The notes: generated by a model from the sequence alone, not told the origin. A DNA stretch of 64,000 nt from Orychophragmus violaceus (GCA_030180135.1 CM058230.1:22776067-22840066), one strand, 5' to 3'. Counted from the first letter of the stretch, positions 45,101 through 57,625 are shown. Numbers and translations are program-made.

Positions 45101-45956
45101 AACATTATTGTTGCTATTCTTACGTGCTGATTACTCCACTGTTTTTAGGGTTATATGAGAAATGAGGTTAGGGGTAACTAACTCAAAGTCTCTTGTCTTT
45201 TCTTTCTTCGTCTAGTTGTTTGATCAATTCATCTGGCATGATAGATTGTTCTCGCAAGCACAATTTTTATTATCCGAGTATGAAAAGTCTTTTTCTTTAG
45301 TAAATGAGTATGAGGAAAGTTAAAGAATATATGAAATTAATTATAAAATACTCGTGGGGGGAAATGAAGACAACACCAAAAGGACAAAAAGAGATCTCTA
45401 GATAACTAGATATTTTTTTTTCTATTGAGTTGACTTCGAAATCCAAAAAGACAGCCTCTGTCTTCTTGCTTTTTCTCCTTTTTTCTTACATTCTCAAATC
45501 ATCGGAAGCACATTTTTTGAAGTTCGCCCTATCATTACACCTTTGTTTGCCGGTAAACTGTCACAGATCCTAGAGGTTTCAGCAAAGGTCCAAGTATTTG
45601 TTCCACGAAAACTCGATGGATAACCACATATTTACTAGAATATACATCATTGCATGTGTAGTAGTAAAAAAAAATGTATATTAGTTTTCGTTAAGTAATC
45701 ATATAATTTAATAGGGAACAATCGATAAAAATCAATTTTTATTAATTAAAATATAGTATTTTTTCCACGAACAAATATTCGTTTTTAGACAAAAAGCCAA
45801 ATTCTCAACTGCGTTTACTAGTATTGCAAGCCGTCAGCCCGTCAAAAAATTTAAATATGACTTGAATATTCCGTTTAGACACGCGCTGGATTCGCTTAAT
45901 ATGAGGCGTTTGTGTATTGTGCAAGTTTTTGATCCATGTAGTGTTTCAAGAGCATA
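45101..45956. other. 3' region of DRNL and spacer
   Basis: No further gene. The first 150-200 bp are probably 3' UTR. Confidence 0.4.
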
Positions 45957-46416
45957 CTGATGTATTACAAATGGTAGGTGACAAATTTTGAATCTAAGTT
46001 TATGATTTTATTCTCAAAGGCTCAAGGCCATTAGACTTATATAGCCATTATAACAAGTTAGATAGACTCGAATATATGTCGAGATATACACGACAAATTT
46101 GTTAATATCACAATAAAATATTTATTTTTATTTTTTTATTCTAATATTCTCCTTTCAAGTTAGAGTATACAAATTTTGAATACCCAACTTAGGAAGAAAA
46201 ACATCAAATTCTTCCCGTCTTAAAACCTTCATAAGAATGTCTGCGAGGTGATTTTTTGTAAACACATGAACTGGTTTGATCAATCCTCACAATATGTCAT
46301 CTCGTATGAAATGACAGTCCACTTCGACGTGATTTGTTCTTACATTGAAGACCAGATTTGCATTAATATGTATATTGGTTTGCTATCACATAAGATCGTC
46401 ATTGGGTATTTATGAT
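45957..46416 (-). mobile_element. Remnant of a copia element (RNase H end and part of 3' LTR)
   Basis: On the minus strand 46416-46150 reads as the last part of a copia polyprotein (NHVEVDCHFIRDDI, then FTKNHLADILMKVLRREEF, LPKLGIQNLYTLT, stop). A purine tract aaaggagaat and LTR-like sequence follow. It is cut off at 46416 by the end of CACTA-3. Confidence 0.7.
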
Positions 46417-46434
46417 CACTACAAGAAAACAGAG

Positions 46435-46780
46435 AAACAGCGACTGCAGTTTTAGTCGCTAGTCAGTCGAAGAACAAGGTTCTGCGACCGAATGGCGACT
46501 AAAATAAACAGTCGCTAAACAGTGCGTCGCTAAATATTTGAGTCGCAAAATAGTCGTTAAATAGCGACTAATTGGCGACTACAAAATAGACGTCGCATAT
46601 TAGTCGCCAATTAGTCGCTAAAGTTAGCGACCAATATGCGACTAAGATGCGACTGATTATTTTCAGTAACTAATTAGTCGCTAAATTTAGCGACAAATTA
46701 GCTACCAACTAGCGACTGATATAGCGACTGAGTTGCGACTGATTTTGCGACTGATTTTGCGACTGATTAGCGACTACTGA
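46435..46780. repeat. CACTA-3 subterminal repeats
   Basis: About thirty gcgac/gtcgc words (tagtcgcta, agcgactaa) in both orientations, distinct from those of CACTA-1 and CACTA-2. Confidence 0.85.
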
Positions 46781-47156
46781 TTACATATTGGTTTTCTCTA
46801 ATTAGGTCTGGTACGGTTTTGTTATAATTGGGTTTTGTTTGGTTTGGTATTTCGATTTTGTTGTAATTCAATTTGGTTTGGTAGTTTTGATAACATGTTT
46901 GCTTTGATGATAGTTTGAACTATTACAACAACACCAACTTGAAAGTTTTAAACAACAAAGACAATATTAACAACCAAAAGAGAATATCCACATTCACATA
47001 CATAAGGACTTATGTACAACCAAGCATTCAAAAGAGATCATCTCCAACCAAACATACCAAAAGAGAAAGGACTTATGTCCAACCGATAGTTTTAAAAGCT
47101 TGTCTAGAGACACAACACATAGCTATTAGGTTCAAAGGTAAAGTGAAGGATTGGAT

Positions 47157-49720
47157 CTAATCAGTGGCATCATCCGTACCGGTTTCAGTAGTGGCATGAT
47201 CTGTTGATTGAGCAGCGAGAAAGGCTACAAACTTCGAGTCGGTGCTCAAGTACTTCTTCAGAACATCCAAGTTCTTGATCTCTTCTCGTTGATCAGCTAC
47301 AATTCGCAAATGCTCTGCTTCACGCGACGCCGCAAGAGCCGCTTGTTCGTCTATCTTGCGGTTAGCTTCAGCCAACTGTTGTTGAAGGCTGGTCAAAGAA
47401 GACGAGCTGCCTGGGTACGAGCTGCATGGGTACTTTCGCTTCCCATTGATGTAAGAAGCTAGGTTCCCAATTCCGTAGACTTCTCCTCTTTCATTAGTGA
47501 AAGTAGACTGCATAAACCAAAAAAAAGTTATGAACAAGTTAGATATTCTACCAATTCTTTCAAGTCTCAGATATGAATAGAACCAATTAAACAGAAAACC
47601 AGAAACACAACTCTAAAAAAATTGAAACATTGATAACCACAAAAACACAACCAGAAAAACAGAAACACATAAACATTGATAAAAACAAAAACGAAAACAT
47701 AGATATCAAATGATATGAAGCAGAAGCTATACCTCGAGAAAAACTGGTTATCTTTTTCTATGGAGAGCTTTTGAACACCGGAAGTGCATTCCGAAGGCTC
47801 GTCTGTCCCGAGTTCAGCCAACTTGTCTTCCTTCTTCTTCTTATAAGTCTGGACAACTCTCTCCGACTTCATATCAACGTAAGTCCCATCTGCTCTTGTA
47901 TGCGTCCTGATGAAGACTTCGCCATACGACACTGGTCTTCCCAATTCCACTGTCTGAAACGCAAACAAACCATGTTACAAACTGTCAATAAACTGAGAAC
48001 ATACCATTTCTTGTTTGACTTGTGTGAATGATTTTTGTCCTGCTATGTGCTTGTGAGCTCCAAGACCATTGCGATCAGACAAACGAGCCTCTGATGTGGT
48101 TCCACTCTTAGATTTGGCTTCTTCAGTGTCCCAGTACTTGGTCATTTCTGTCCAGAGAGTATCGCAAATCTAATTCGGTTTCTCTCTTGAGGCTTTAGCC
48201 TTTGAAACCATGTCTTTCAAACGGATTCGACAGATCTTCTCGAATCTGCCTTGAACTACAACGATTATTGAGTGAACCCAGATATGTGTTTTCTACAAAT
48301 CAAAGGAGAAAATTGATGTTAGTGTCAAATATCTAATCAACTGTATAAACATATGGAGGTAATAGAGATAGTACATTACCGCGAATTCGAAGAAGTATCG
48401 TTCGCGTCTATCAGTGGACACCCAGCTCCAACTGTAGTAAGCCCCGTCAAATTTGTTTGTCATGACCTTGGTAATTTTCCTGGTCAGTTTTGACTTGTCA
48501 AATCCGAACCTGCAAGTAGACAACAAATTAGTTCAGACAACCCACAAGAGTATAATCCAACTGTTGAAACATAACACATTCGACATTAATCATTTCAAAC
48601 ATCAAAGCTTATCCAAAAAAGAAACTGACATCAAAGAAAAACTCTTTAAGAACCAATCTAAGATAATCATAGTAATGAATTGAAGTAGTAGTAACTTATG
48701 TAAACAAACAAAACTAAACCAATCTAAACAAACAAAACTCTTTAAGAACCAATCTAAACAAACAAAACTAAACCATATTTTCTAGACAAACAAAACAACT
48801 CAATAATCATCACACATCATCCAACTATAAACATCAGAGGATACCGATATTCAGATACTACTGTCAACATGAATTACAGAAACGAAATCACTCATCACAC
48901 GTCATGAATTTACACATCACACTCAGTATTACAGAAACGAAATCACAGTAAAAATGGTTCCAGTTTACAGAAACGAAATCACAGTCTTACACATCACACA
49001 TTAGCCAATGTGAATTGTAAATTTCGAACAAGAACCAGACAACACATCACATATTAGCCAATATCCTAGGTATCATAGTAACACAAAGCAAGTGAAACTT
49101 AATCATAAAACAAGAACTTACAACTCTTACCATGTTGTTCCAGGCTCCAGAGAGGGAGAAAGGACAGTAGTGTAGAGACCCCTGCCTGGCTCGAGATGCA
49201 TCGCCGTGATTTTAGCCAGCCTATCTTCGGAGAGAGTTGGTGCTCCTGTATGTTCAACATCGTCATCCTCTTGGTCGTTGTGTGAGTTTTGGGCATGAGA
49301 ACTCCTAGGAGATGTTTGAGGCTGACCAGTAGGAGACGGTAGAGGCTGACCACCGGGATGAACCAGAAGAGGACCAAGAGACTGAGTATGCTGAGACTGC
49401 CCATGAACAGCTTGTCGATTGGCTGACACTGGAGACGCTTCAGTGGCGCTCCTATTCGTCTGGAAGAGTACCATTGGCGGTGGGTAGTCTCTGACACCAG
49501 GAACCGGTTGTCTCTCGAGGTCAGGGAGACGATTTGGTGTAGAGAGTGATGGTGGACGGATCGCCGGCGTGAACTCGTACTGACTGGGTAAACGCGGTGC
49601 CTTGCCGGGTCTCTGAGTAGAAGGACCGGTATCGATCGGTGTTTGTTTCCCGGCGTTGTTCGAGCCATCCCCTCTTCCTCCTTTTCTGCCTCTTCCCCTT
49701 CCTCTGCCACGGCCATCCAT
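47157..49720 (-). pseudogene. TNPA-like (Ptta) gene of CACTA-3, five exons, with a stop and a frameshift
   Basis: Exons 49720-49131, 48509-48380, 48292-48005, 47953-47733 and 47507-47157. It starts with a Gly/Arg-rich N-terminus (MDGRGRGRGRGRKGG) and a Pro-rich region. Exon 2 (FGFDKSKLTRKITKVM...YFFEFA) is 130 nt, the same length and phase as exon 3 of the CACTA-1 gene. Exon 3 carries the Ptta domain (REKPN, ICDTLWTEM, SGTTSEARLSDRNG), exon 4 GRPVSYGEVFIRTHTRADGT, and exon 5 GEVYGIGNLA plus a coiled coil. TAG at 48170-48172 and a phase mismatch at the end of exon 4 (T-run near 47738) suggest it is dead. Confidence 0.83.
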
Positions 49721-49735
49721 CGTTACGATTTGATT

Positions 49736-50005
49736 AGGGTTAGGGTTTTCGCGAATCAGAAGGGAGCTAGATATGAGATTTGGGGTTAGGGTTTTCGCGA
49801 ATCAAAAGGGAGAGAGAGACGAGAGGAGAAATGTTTGCGAATCGGAAGGGAGCTAGAGATGAGATTTGGGGTTAGGGTTTTCGCGAATCAAAAGGGAGAG
49901 AGAGATGAGAGGAGAAAAGTTTGTGGATCGGAAGGGAGATAAAGACGAAATTTGGGGTTAGGGTTTTCGCGAATCAAAAGGGAAAGAGAGATGAGACGAG
50001 AAAAG
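49736..50005. repeat. 85-86 bp minisatellite with telo-box words upstream of the TNPA-like gene
   Basis: Units start at about 49783, 49868 and 49954, preceded by a partial one at 49736. Each begins ggttagggttttcgcgaatc, so four copies of the telo-box-like aaaaccctaacc lie on the minus strand just before the start codon at 49720. Confidence 0.85.
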
Positions 50006-50220
50006 ATCTTGGATCGGAAAAGAGAGAGAGACGAGATCGTGGATCGGAAAAGAGAGAGAGACGAGATCGTTGATCAGAAAAGAGAGAGATCGTGGATCGT
50101 GGAGAGAGAACGGAAATCTCCGAGAGAGAAAAGTGAAATGTCAGAGAATGAGAGACCTTGACATACGCGAGACGAGAAGAGACGAGGTTTACGGGGGCTA
50201 ACCCAATTTTCTGGGCCCAA

Positions 50221-50464
50221 ATTTGCTTTGGTTTAGGAGGGAATCAGAAATAAATTAAGAGGGAACCAGAAAAAATTTTGGTTTAGGAGGGAATAAGATA
50301 TTTTTCTTGGTTTAGTGAATATTTAGGTAAAAAAATTGAAATTTGCTTTGGTTTAGGAGGGAATCAGAACTAAATTAGGAGGGAACCAGAAAAAAAAAAT
50401 TTAGTTTGGGAGGGAATAAGATATTTTTCTTGGTTTAGTGAATAGTTAGGTAAAAAAATTGAAA
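50221..50464. repeat. 120-bp direct duplication in CACTA-3
   Basis: Two copies starting at 50221 and 50341 (atttgctttggtttaggagg) with few differences, just before the Tat insertion. Confidence 0.85.
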
Positions 50465-50549
50465 TTTGGTGCATTACATACATAATAATACATTATTAAT
50501 TTAACACTGAATTGAAAATTACATTTAAACATGAAATGTAATTAATAGG

Positions 50550-51088
50550 TGTTGGTACTGGATTTCCCTCTAAGAAATCCGGCCCATTAACAGACAAGAC
50601 AAAGGCCCGTAATTACGAGCCCATTCCAGAATCAAAGATAGACGGGAGAGTCAACTCTCTTGTTGGGCCCAAGCGAAGCAATCGCCTTGGAGAAGCCCAG
50701 ACGACCCCGAAGCCGGAAACGATCGAGCTCGAGCTCGGCTGAGGATGACGTGGAGATAGAGCAACTCGGTCTTCGTCAGTTCAACTGATCCGCACGAATC
50801 TCGGAGATCGTTACAACGACGAGGCCGAAATATCAGGACGAAGAGATGAGAGTGGAGACTATTTAAAGGAAGAAGTGGTGGCTCATTAAAAACAATTCCA
50901 ACCTAGGCTAAGAACACTTCGACTAGATAGCTCGATTCCATACTTTGTACTCTCTTTTCGACTGTGTTTGTTCTATCTCGACGATCAATCTCAATAAAGT
51001 CTTTGATTCATAGGAAACTATACCATTTCTATATCCAAAAGTCCAAATCCACGAATACAAATTCTTAGTGTGAATCCCGGATCTCACA
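50550..51088 (+). repeat. 5' LTR of the Tat element
   Basis: TGTTGGTACTGG...GGATCTCACA, 539 bp. A tatttaaag word at about 50863 is a candidate TATA box. Confidence 0.95.
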
Positions 51089-51089
51089 T

Positions 51090-51107
51090 TTGGCGCCGAC
51101 TGTGGGG
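51090..51107 (+). promoter_or_regulatory. Primer binding site of the Tat element
   Basis: ttggcgccgactgtgggg immediately follows the LTR, the TGGCGCC type common in the Tat lineage. Confidence 0.8.
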
Positions 51108-51162
51108 ACATTCTATAGCCTTTCCTATCTTAAGAATCAGATCCTAGATCCGATAGATCGAC

Positions 51163-53331
51163 ATGAATCCCGACCAAACTGGCTCTCCCAGCGCCACACC
51201 ACCGGTTGACCACCCTCAAACGGTCGACAACGTTCCTCAGAACACTACCGGGGTAAGGAACATGGGTCAGACCGACGGTGTGTTGACGATCTCCGCCTCA
51301 GTCTCCACGACCTCGGCACCAGCCGGCTCCGTCGCTCAAACAATCGCGACAAGCCAGACTCCGACAAACGTTTTGTCAGGAACTAATGATCCGAGCAGAA
51401 ACTGGGTGTGGATGAGAAACGACTCAATACCCACCCCGGGAGGAGGATCTGGAGTAACCAGACCCAATTCACCACTACCTTCCGCTCCGCAGAGACAAGG
51501 ACCAAGCGATCTTGCCGAGATCCGTTCGATGTTAAGCCTGTTGGTAGATTGAACGAGAAACAACGAGGCAAACGCAAGGGCCCAAGAGGTCGCAAACCGT
51601 TCCCTGGCAGCGCAGCTCAAAGAACAAGAGCAGCGCCTGAACGCCCATCTTGAAGAGCTCGCCAGTCAAAGCCAAGGGGGCAGACAAACGCGAACTCCCA
51701 TAAGTCCTCCACCGTGTACTCGCTTGGACTTCTCCCAAGTAGTAACTCCTCCGGGAACGTCGGGACATTTCGGTAATACGTCAAATAGCGGTTTCCGCCC
51801 AACAATGACCCCTATCGCGGTACCGACCCCATTTGGTTCGAGTTCAATGGTCACAGATCCAACCGGATCAAGAAACCGACCATTACCCGGGCCACCACCT
51901 TTCCCGAGTAACTCTAACACCCGACCGAGGCAACTAGGAGGTTCTGCCTTCGCCTCGAGCTCGGGACTCCTTAATGGATCAAACTCAGTTCAGTTCCGAA
52001 CGCCACAGGTCGATTAGACGAGGTCGATCCCAACGATCGATCTCCTCGACCCCACTTTTCCGGAACAAACGTCAGGACAGGCACAAGTCCAGTTCGCACC
52101 CGCAGAGGGCGATGAACACGATATGCTTAGACAATACATTGAACAGGCTAAAGCCCAGTTTAACAGTTTGAGCTCAAAAGTTCACATGGCGACAAGCGCG
52201 GCTCCTGACATCGATCGAGTGATCGAAGAAACACAACAAACGCCGTTCACAGATCGGATTGCGTTTGCAAGAATCCGAGAGATCAAGAAAACTAAGTTTC
52301 CAGAATTCTCTGGGAAATCGGACCCGAAAGCCCACATCAGGGCATTCCGACTAGCGATGGCAAGGGTGTACCTTACCGATGAGGAGAGGGAGCCAGCCTT
52401 CTACAGGCTCTTCGCGGAAAACCTATCAGGTTCTGCCCTAGAATGGTTTGCCGGACTGGAAGAAAGGTCCATTGACAACTTCACCCAGTTCATGACGGCT
52501 TTCCTCAAACAATACTCCGTTTTCATCGAGGAAAAGACTACCGAGGCAGCCTTATTTGGCGTCTCTCAAAAACCCGACGAAACACTTTGCTCGTACATCG
52601 ACCGATTCAAGGAAATAAAATCCAAAATCGCGAACCCACGAGATGAGGTAGCTATAGAAGCGTTAAGACGAGGACTATGGTTCTCAACCAGATTCCGAGA
52701 GGAAATAACAGTCCGCGAACCTCAAACGCTCGATGATGCCCTCCATCGCGCATCGGCCTTTGCTCGCCTCGAGGACGAAACCACGGCCCTCAGGGAAAAA
52801 CATCGGAAAGAAAGGAACCCATCGGGTCCGCAGAATTCAAACTCGAAAAAGGATTCCCGTAAGTCAGGGAACGTCAACGCGGTCGAGAGCCCAAAGAGCT
52901 CGAAGAAATTCGAGTTCGACAAGGAAGAATTATGTGATTTCCACAATAAGAGAGGGCACTCGACCGAGGATTGCTATACTCGAGCTAAAGCAGAGGCTCA
53001 AAAACAAGAGTCCAAAAGCAAAAAAGACTCCGAGGTCGAGGAGGAAACTCTGTCTGACAAAAAGGAAAACAAACAGACCAAGGAGTCGAACTCTAAAAAG
53101 CACTCTCAAAACAAACAGGAACGGTCAAAGGAGCCGGAATCTCCCGAAACACTCCCTCAAGGGTCGCGGAAGCGAGTCGAGTTCATCCTCGGCGAGCTTA
53201 ACCTGAGCGGTACTCCGGGAGGTTCGGCACTATCCCCGCCTCTGGCTCCTGCCAAAAGTTTACGCTCAAGAATCAATCTCCCTCGTCTCTGCGGGGGGGG
53301 GGGGGGGGTGTGTACGGGCTATACCCCCTAA
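51163..53331 (+). pseudogene. Tat gag with two in-frame stops
   Basis: A single reading frame from ATG 51163 to 53331, interrupted by TGA at 51550-51552 and TAG at 52015-52017. A Pro/Ser/Thr-rich N-terminal third precedes the Retrotrans_gag domain (about 52270-52780: FPEFSGKSDPKAHIRAF, LEWFAGLEERSIDNF, LRRGLWFSTRFREE) and a knuckle of pattern CX2HX4HX4C (CDFHNKRGHSTEDC), followed by a Lys/Glu-rich tail. The frame is lost at a run of 16 G (53293-53308). The product would be the capsid protein. Confidence 0.87.
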
Positions 53332-53335
53332 ACGA

Positions 53336-54952
53336 ATCGACTTCATCTTCGGTGGCTCCAAGCTTTACCGCGACTCGGTCAATTCGATCAAAGTTCTTCA
53401 AAGAAGAGTCGAGACCGACAGAAGGGGAAAGACCCCAATGTTGGGTCCAGACCACGAGATCATTTTCCACGAGAGCGAGACAAGTAATCTCGACAAACCA
53501 CACGACGACGCTCTCCTCGTTTGTCTAGTAGTGGGAGATGTCGAACTCTCAAGGATAATGATTGACACAGGAAGTTCGGTAGATGTCCTCTTTTACGACG
53601 CGTTCAAAAAGATGGACTTCAACGATTCCGAGGTTGTAAAAGAAAAGACGCCACTAGTAAGTTTTGCTGGCGAAACGACATACTCGATGGGCTCTTTCTT
53701 CGCCCCAGTAATCGCTGGAGGAGTTCGGAGAATGACAGAGTTCGTCATAGTAGATCGGCCAGCTCCCTATAACGCAATCCTAGGTCGACCATGGATATAC
53801 GACATGAAAGCGGTACCATCGACCTACCACCAATGCGTAAAGTTCCCGACACCCAAAGGGATAAAAACCATTCACGGAAGTCAAAAGATTTCCCGCCATT
53901 GCTACATGAACGGTTTCAAACAGATCGAGAAATCCCCTGCGTAGCAATTACAGAAAGAGGACGAGCTCGCCACCATGCAGACCAAAAGGTCGAACGACCC
54001 CAGTCAAATAGGACCCCCAAAGGACCTCACGACTCAGGTCTGCATAGACGAGGCTCATCCCGAAAGACTCGTTGGCATAGGAATCGACCTATCAGAGCCA
54101 GTCAAGAACGAACTGGTCTCTTTTCTCAAAAAGAACGTCGACTCCTTCGCCTGGTCTTCAGCAGACATGAAAGGGATAAACATCGACGTAACCAGCCACG
54201 AGCTGAATGTCGACCCGACCTACAAACCGGTAAGACAGAAACGTCGAAAACTAGGCCCTGAACGGGCCAAAGCCGTCAATGACGAGGTCGATCGGTTATT
54301 AAAAATCGGATCGATCAGAGAGGTCAAGTACCCCGACTGGCTCTCAAACCCCGTGGTGGTTAAGAAAAAGAACGGGAAGTGGAGGGTCTGCGTAGACTTC
54401 ACGGATCTCAACAAAGCATGTCCAAAGGACAGCTTCCCACCCCCGCACATCGACCGACTGGTCGAGGCCACCGCTGGACATCAGCTGCTATCCTTTATGG
54501 ATGCGTTCTCAGGGTACAATCAAATATTGATGAACCCCGAAGACCAAGAAAAGACCTCGTTCATAACTGATTGGGGCACGTACTGCTACAAAGTCATGCC
54601 CTTCGGACTAAAAAACGCAGGAGCAACTTACCAGCGCCTCGTCAACAAGATGTTCTCAGGACTCCTAGGCAAAACCATGGAGGTCTACATCGATGATATG
54701 CTAGTAAAATCTTCTAGGTACGAGGATCACATTCCCCAACTAAAAGAGTGTTTTACCATTCTCAATAAGTATGGGATGAAACTCAACCCAGCTAAATGTA
54801 CCTTCGGGGTCCCTTCAGGAGAGTTCCTCGGTTACTTAGTAACCGAAAGAGGGATCGAAGCGAACCCCAAACAGATCACAACGTTCATAGAGATGAAATC
54901 TCCCAGAACAACGCGAGAAGTCCAGCGCCTAACCAGAAAATATCTGCTCTGA
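53336..54952 (+). pseudogene. Tat protease and reverse transcriptase
   Basis: After the G-run a different frame reads RIDFIFGGS and then a retropepsin (MIDTGSSVDVLF, D at 53564; LGRPWIYDM). TAG at 53942-53944 interrupts it. The same frame continues into a complete RT: PVRQKRRKLGPERAKAV, WRVCVDFTDLNKACP, SFMDAFSGYNQI, MPFGLKNAGATYQR, catalytic YIDD (54685-54696), FLGYLVTERGIEANP. The frame is lost again near 54940. Confidence 0.9.
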
Positions 54953-56240
54953 ATCGCTTCATCTCGAGGTCGACTGATAAATGTCTACCCTTCTATCACT
55001 TGCTCAAAGCAAACAAAAAGTTCCTTTGGGACGAAAAGTGTGAAGAGGCATTCACTCAGCTCAAAACTTACTTAAGCGAACCACCCATACTGGCGAAACC
55101 AGTAGAAGGAGAACCCCTTTATCTCTACTTAGCTGTCTCGACAACAGCAGTAAGTGGAGTCCTGGTTCGCGAAGAACAGAACGAACAACGGCCGGTGTAT
55201 TACATCAGTAAGACCTTGATCGATGCTGAAACCAGATACCCCGCCATGGAAAAGCTCGCCTTAGCGCTAGTAACATCGGCTCGGAAACTCCGATCGTATT
55301 TTCAATCGCACTCGTTAATAGTGATGACCTCTCAGCCACTGAGAACCATCCTTCACAATCCAAGCCAATCAGGTCGATTGGTCAAATGGGCTATCGAACT
55401 TAGCGAGTACGACATTGAATACAAAGCTTGAACATGCCTAAAAGCACAAGTACTGGCAGATTTCATAATCGAGCTCCCTCCGACTATAGAACTCGACCCG
55501 ACTTCGGCCCAAAGATGGAAACTCTACGTTGATGGAGCTTCCTCAAGACAAGGGTCCGGAGTCTGAGTGAAATTAGTCTCCCCAACGGGTGAAGTATTAG
55601 AACAATCGTTTAGATTGGGCTTCGCCGCATCGAATAACGAGGCAGAATACGAAGCGCTGATAGCCGGGCTTAGACTTGCGATAGCAATAGGAGCCCGAGA
55701 AGTAAATGCCTTCAGCGATTCCCAACTGGTCACAAGCCAATATCATGGCGACTACGAGGCCAAAGACGAACGAATGGAAGCATACCTACGGGTAGTCCAT
55801 ACATTGGCCGAACAGATCAAATTCTTCGATCTAACACGAATCCCACGAGGTGAAAACACTGCAGCCGATGCCCTAGCCGCATTAGCATCGACATCAGATC
55901 CTAACCTCAAAAGAATCATACCAGTCGAAGGGATAGAAAAACCAAGCATCGACATAGCTCTCAAAGCTCTGTCCTTGAAAGAGGACGGGCCCGCTGTGAA
56001 AACGATGTCAAACGCAAAGAATGTCCCGGAGACACTAATAGCAACATCAGTGAGATTAATGATGATCTTGATCCTAGAAACACCATATACGTCGCGAACG
56101 TCCCCGACGGACCAATTAATACCGCATCCACTAGTCAGGGACCTGAGCCTAACAATGACGAAGATTGGAGAACTCCGATCATTCGATACATCACAAACGG
56201 CGAAGTTCCCGATGGCAAATGGGAGGCGCGGAAACTTAAA
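54940..56240 (+). pseudogene. Tat tandem RNase H domains
   Basis: In the next frame, the gypsy-type RNase H (ALNRFISRSTDKCLPF, LYLYLAVSTTAVSGVLVRE, RPVYYISKTLIDAETRY) runs to TGA at 55429-55431. It is followed by a second, archaeal-type RNase H (WKLYVDGASSRQGSG, NNEAEYEALIAGLRLA, FSDSQLVTSQ, NTAADALAALAS). TGA at 55564-55566 and a frameshift near 56050 break it. Two successive RNase H domains are characteristic of the Tat lineage. Confidence 0.87.
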
Positions 56241-57413
56241 ATGCAAAGTGCGAGGTACTGCGTCACACAAGGAGAGCTCTTTAAAAGGAGCCTCTCCGGA
56301 CCTTACCTTAAATGCCTTGACAAAAAGCAAGCCCAAGCCGTGATTACACAAACACATGACGGATCCTGCGGAAGCCATTCCGGAGGACGAGCATTGGCCG
56401 TGCGAATCAAAACGCAAGGCTACTATTGGCCTACAATGGCCACCGAATGCGAATCTTTCTCCAACAAGTGCGATAAATGCCAAAAGCATGCCCCAATTAT
56501 CCACCAAGCGTCGGAGAAACTCTCCTCTATCTCATCGCCGTACCCATTCATGCGGTGGGGAATGGACATCGTTGGACCGCTGGTCCCATCTGGCAAAAAG
56601 AAAGCCACACATCTATTGGTGATGACAAACTACTTCACCAAGTGGATTGAAGCAAAGTCATACCAGAAAATTAAGGACGTTCACGTTAAGGAGTTCGTCT
56701 GGCGAAACATCGTTTGCAGACATGGACTACCCCACGAGATCGTCACGGATAACGGACCTCAGTTCATATCAAACACGTTCAAAGAGTTCTGCAGAACTTG
56801 GAACATAAAACTGACTTACTCAACGCCACGCGACCCCCAAGGGAACGGGCTAGCAGAAGCAGCTAACAAAGCGATTATGAACGGCCTCAAGAAAAGGCTC
56901 AACGAGTGCAAAACAACCTGGAGTGACGAACTCCCAGCCGTACTCTGGGCCTACCGGACTACCCCCCGCAAATCCACTGGCGAGACTCCCTTCTCGCTAG
57001 CTTACGGAATCGAGGCGGTAGTACCAGCTGAAATTCTCGTGTCAAGCATTCGCAAAGAAGAATGCCCGCGACAAGAGAAACTTAACAACAAGATGATAAC
57101 TGACGAGCTCGACCTCGTCGACGAAAGAAGGAACCTCGCATTAGCTCGACCCAAGAATTACCAACAAGCCGCGGCTCGCTACTATGATTCCCGAATCAAA
57201 ACTCGGAGGTTTCAAGTAGGAGAGCTCGTCTTACGGAAAGTGTTCGACCATAAAAAGGAAGAACACGCTGGAAAATTAGGAGCGAAGTGGGAAGGTCCTT
57301 ACCAGGTCACCGACATCGTAAAGGACGGGGTCTACCGACTCAAGTCGGTGGAAACCCAGAAGCCCGAACTACGACCTTGGAACATCATCAACCTCAAAAA
57401 GTATTTCCACTAG
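56241..57413 (+). pseudogene. Tat integrase
   Basis: An open stretch of 390 codons. It has the HHCC zinc finger (ending CDKCQKHA), the DDE core (GMDIVGPL, VTDNGPQF, GNGLAEAANKAI with the catalytic Glu), and a C-terminal part with VGELVLRKV and KLGAKWEGPYQV. No internal stop is seen, but the upstream frameshifts cut it off from gag and RT. Confidence 0.9.
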
Positions 57414-57625
57414 GAATACATCAACATAATCGAACTACGAAATGGCTTGATCCCCTTAAAAGGGTACGTAGGCAACTCGATTTCGAGCGCAGCCACCCCC
57501 CAAACACAAAGCTCTCACCGAGCTCGACAACTTCTGACGAAGTCATACTAACTTATCTTTGTGAAATCAAAATAAGTCTTCCAATCAAACGTCTCTTCCT
57601 GTCGCAAACGTTAGAGCCATTACGT

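Noticed and set aside
49099..49716. 205-residue minus-strand ORF parallel to the first exon of the TNPA-like gene
   Set aside because: Alternative frame of the same exon; only the other frame continues through splice sites into the Ptta domain.
55752..56507. 251-residue minus-strand ORF
   Set aside because: Shadow of the RNase H and integrase coding frames of the Tat element; no independent motif.
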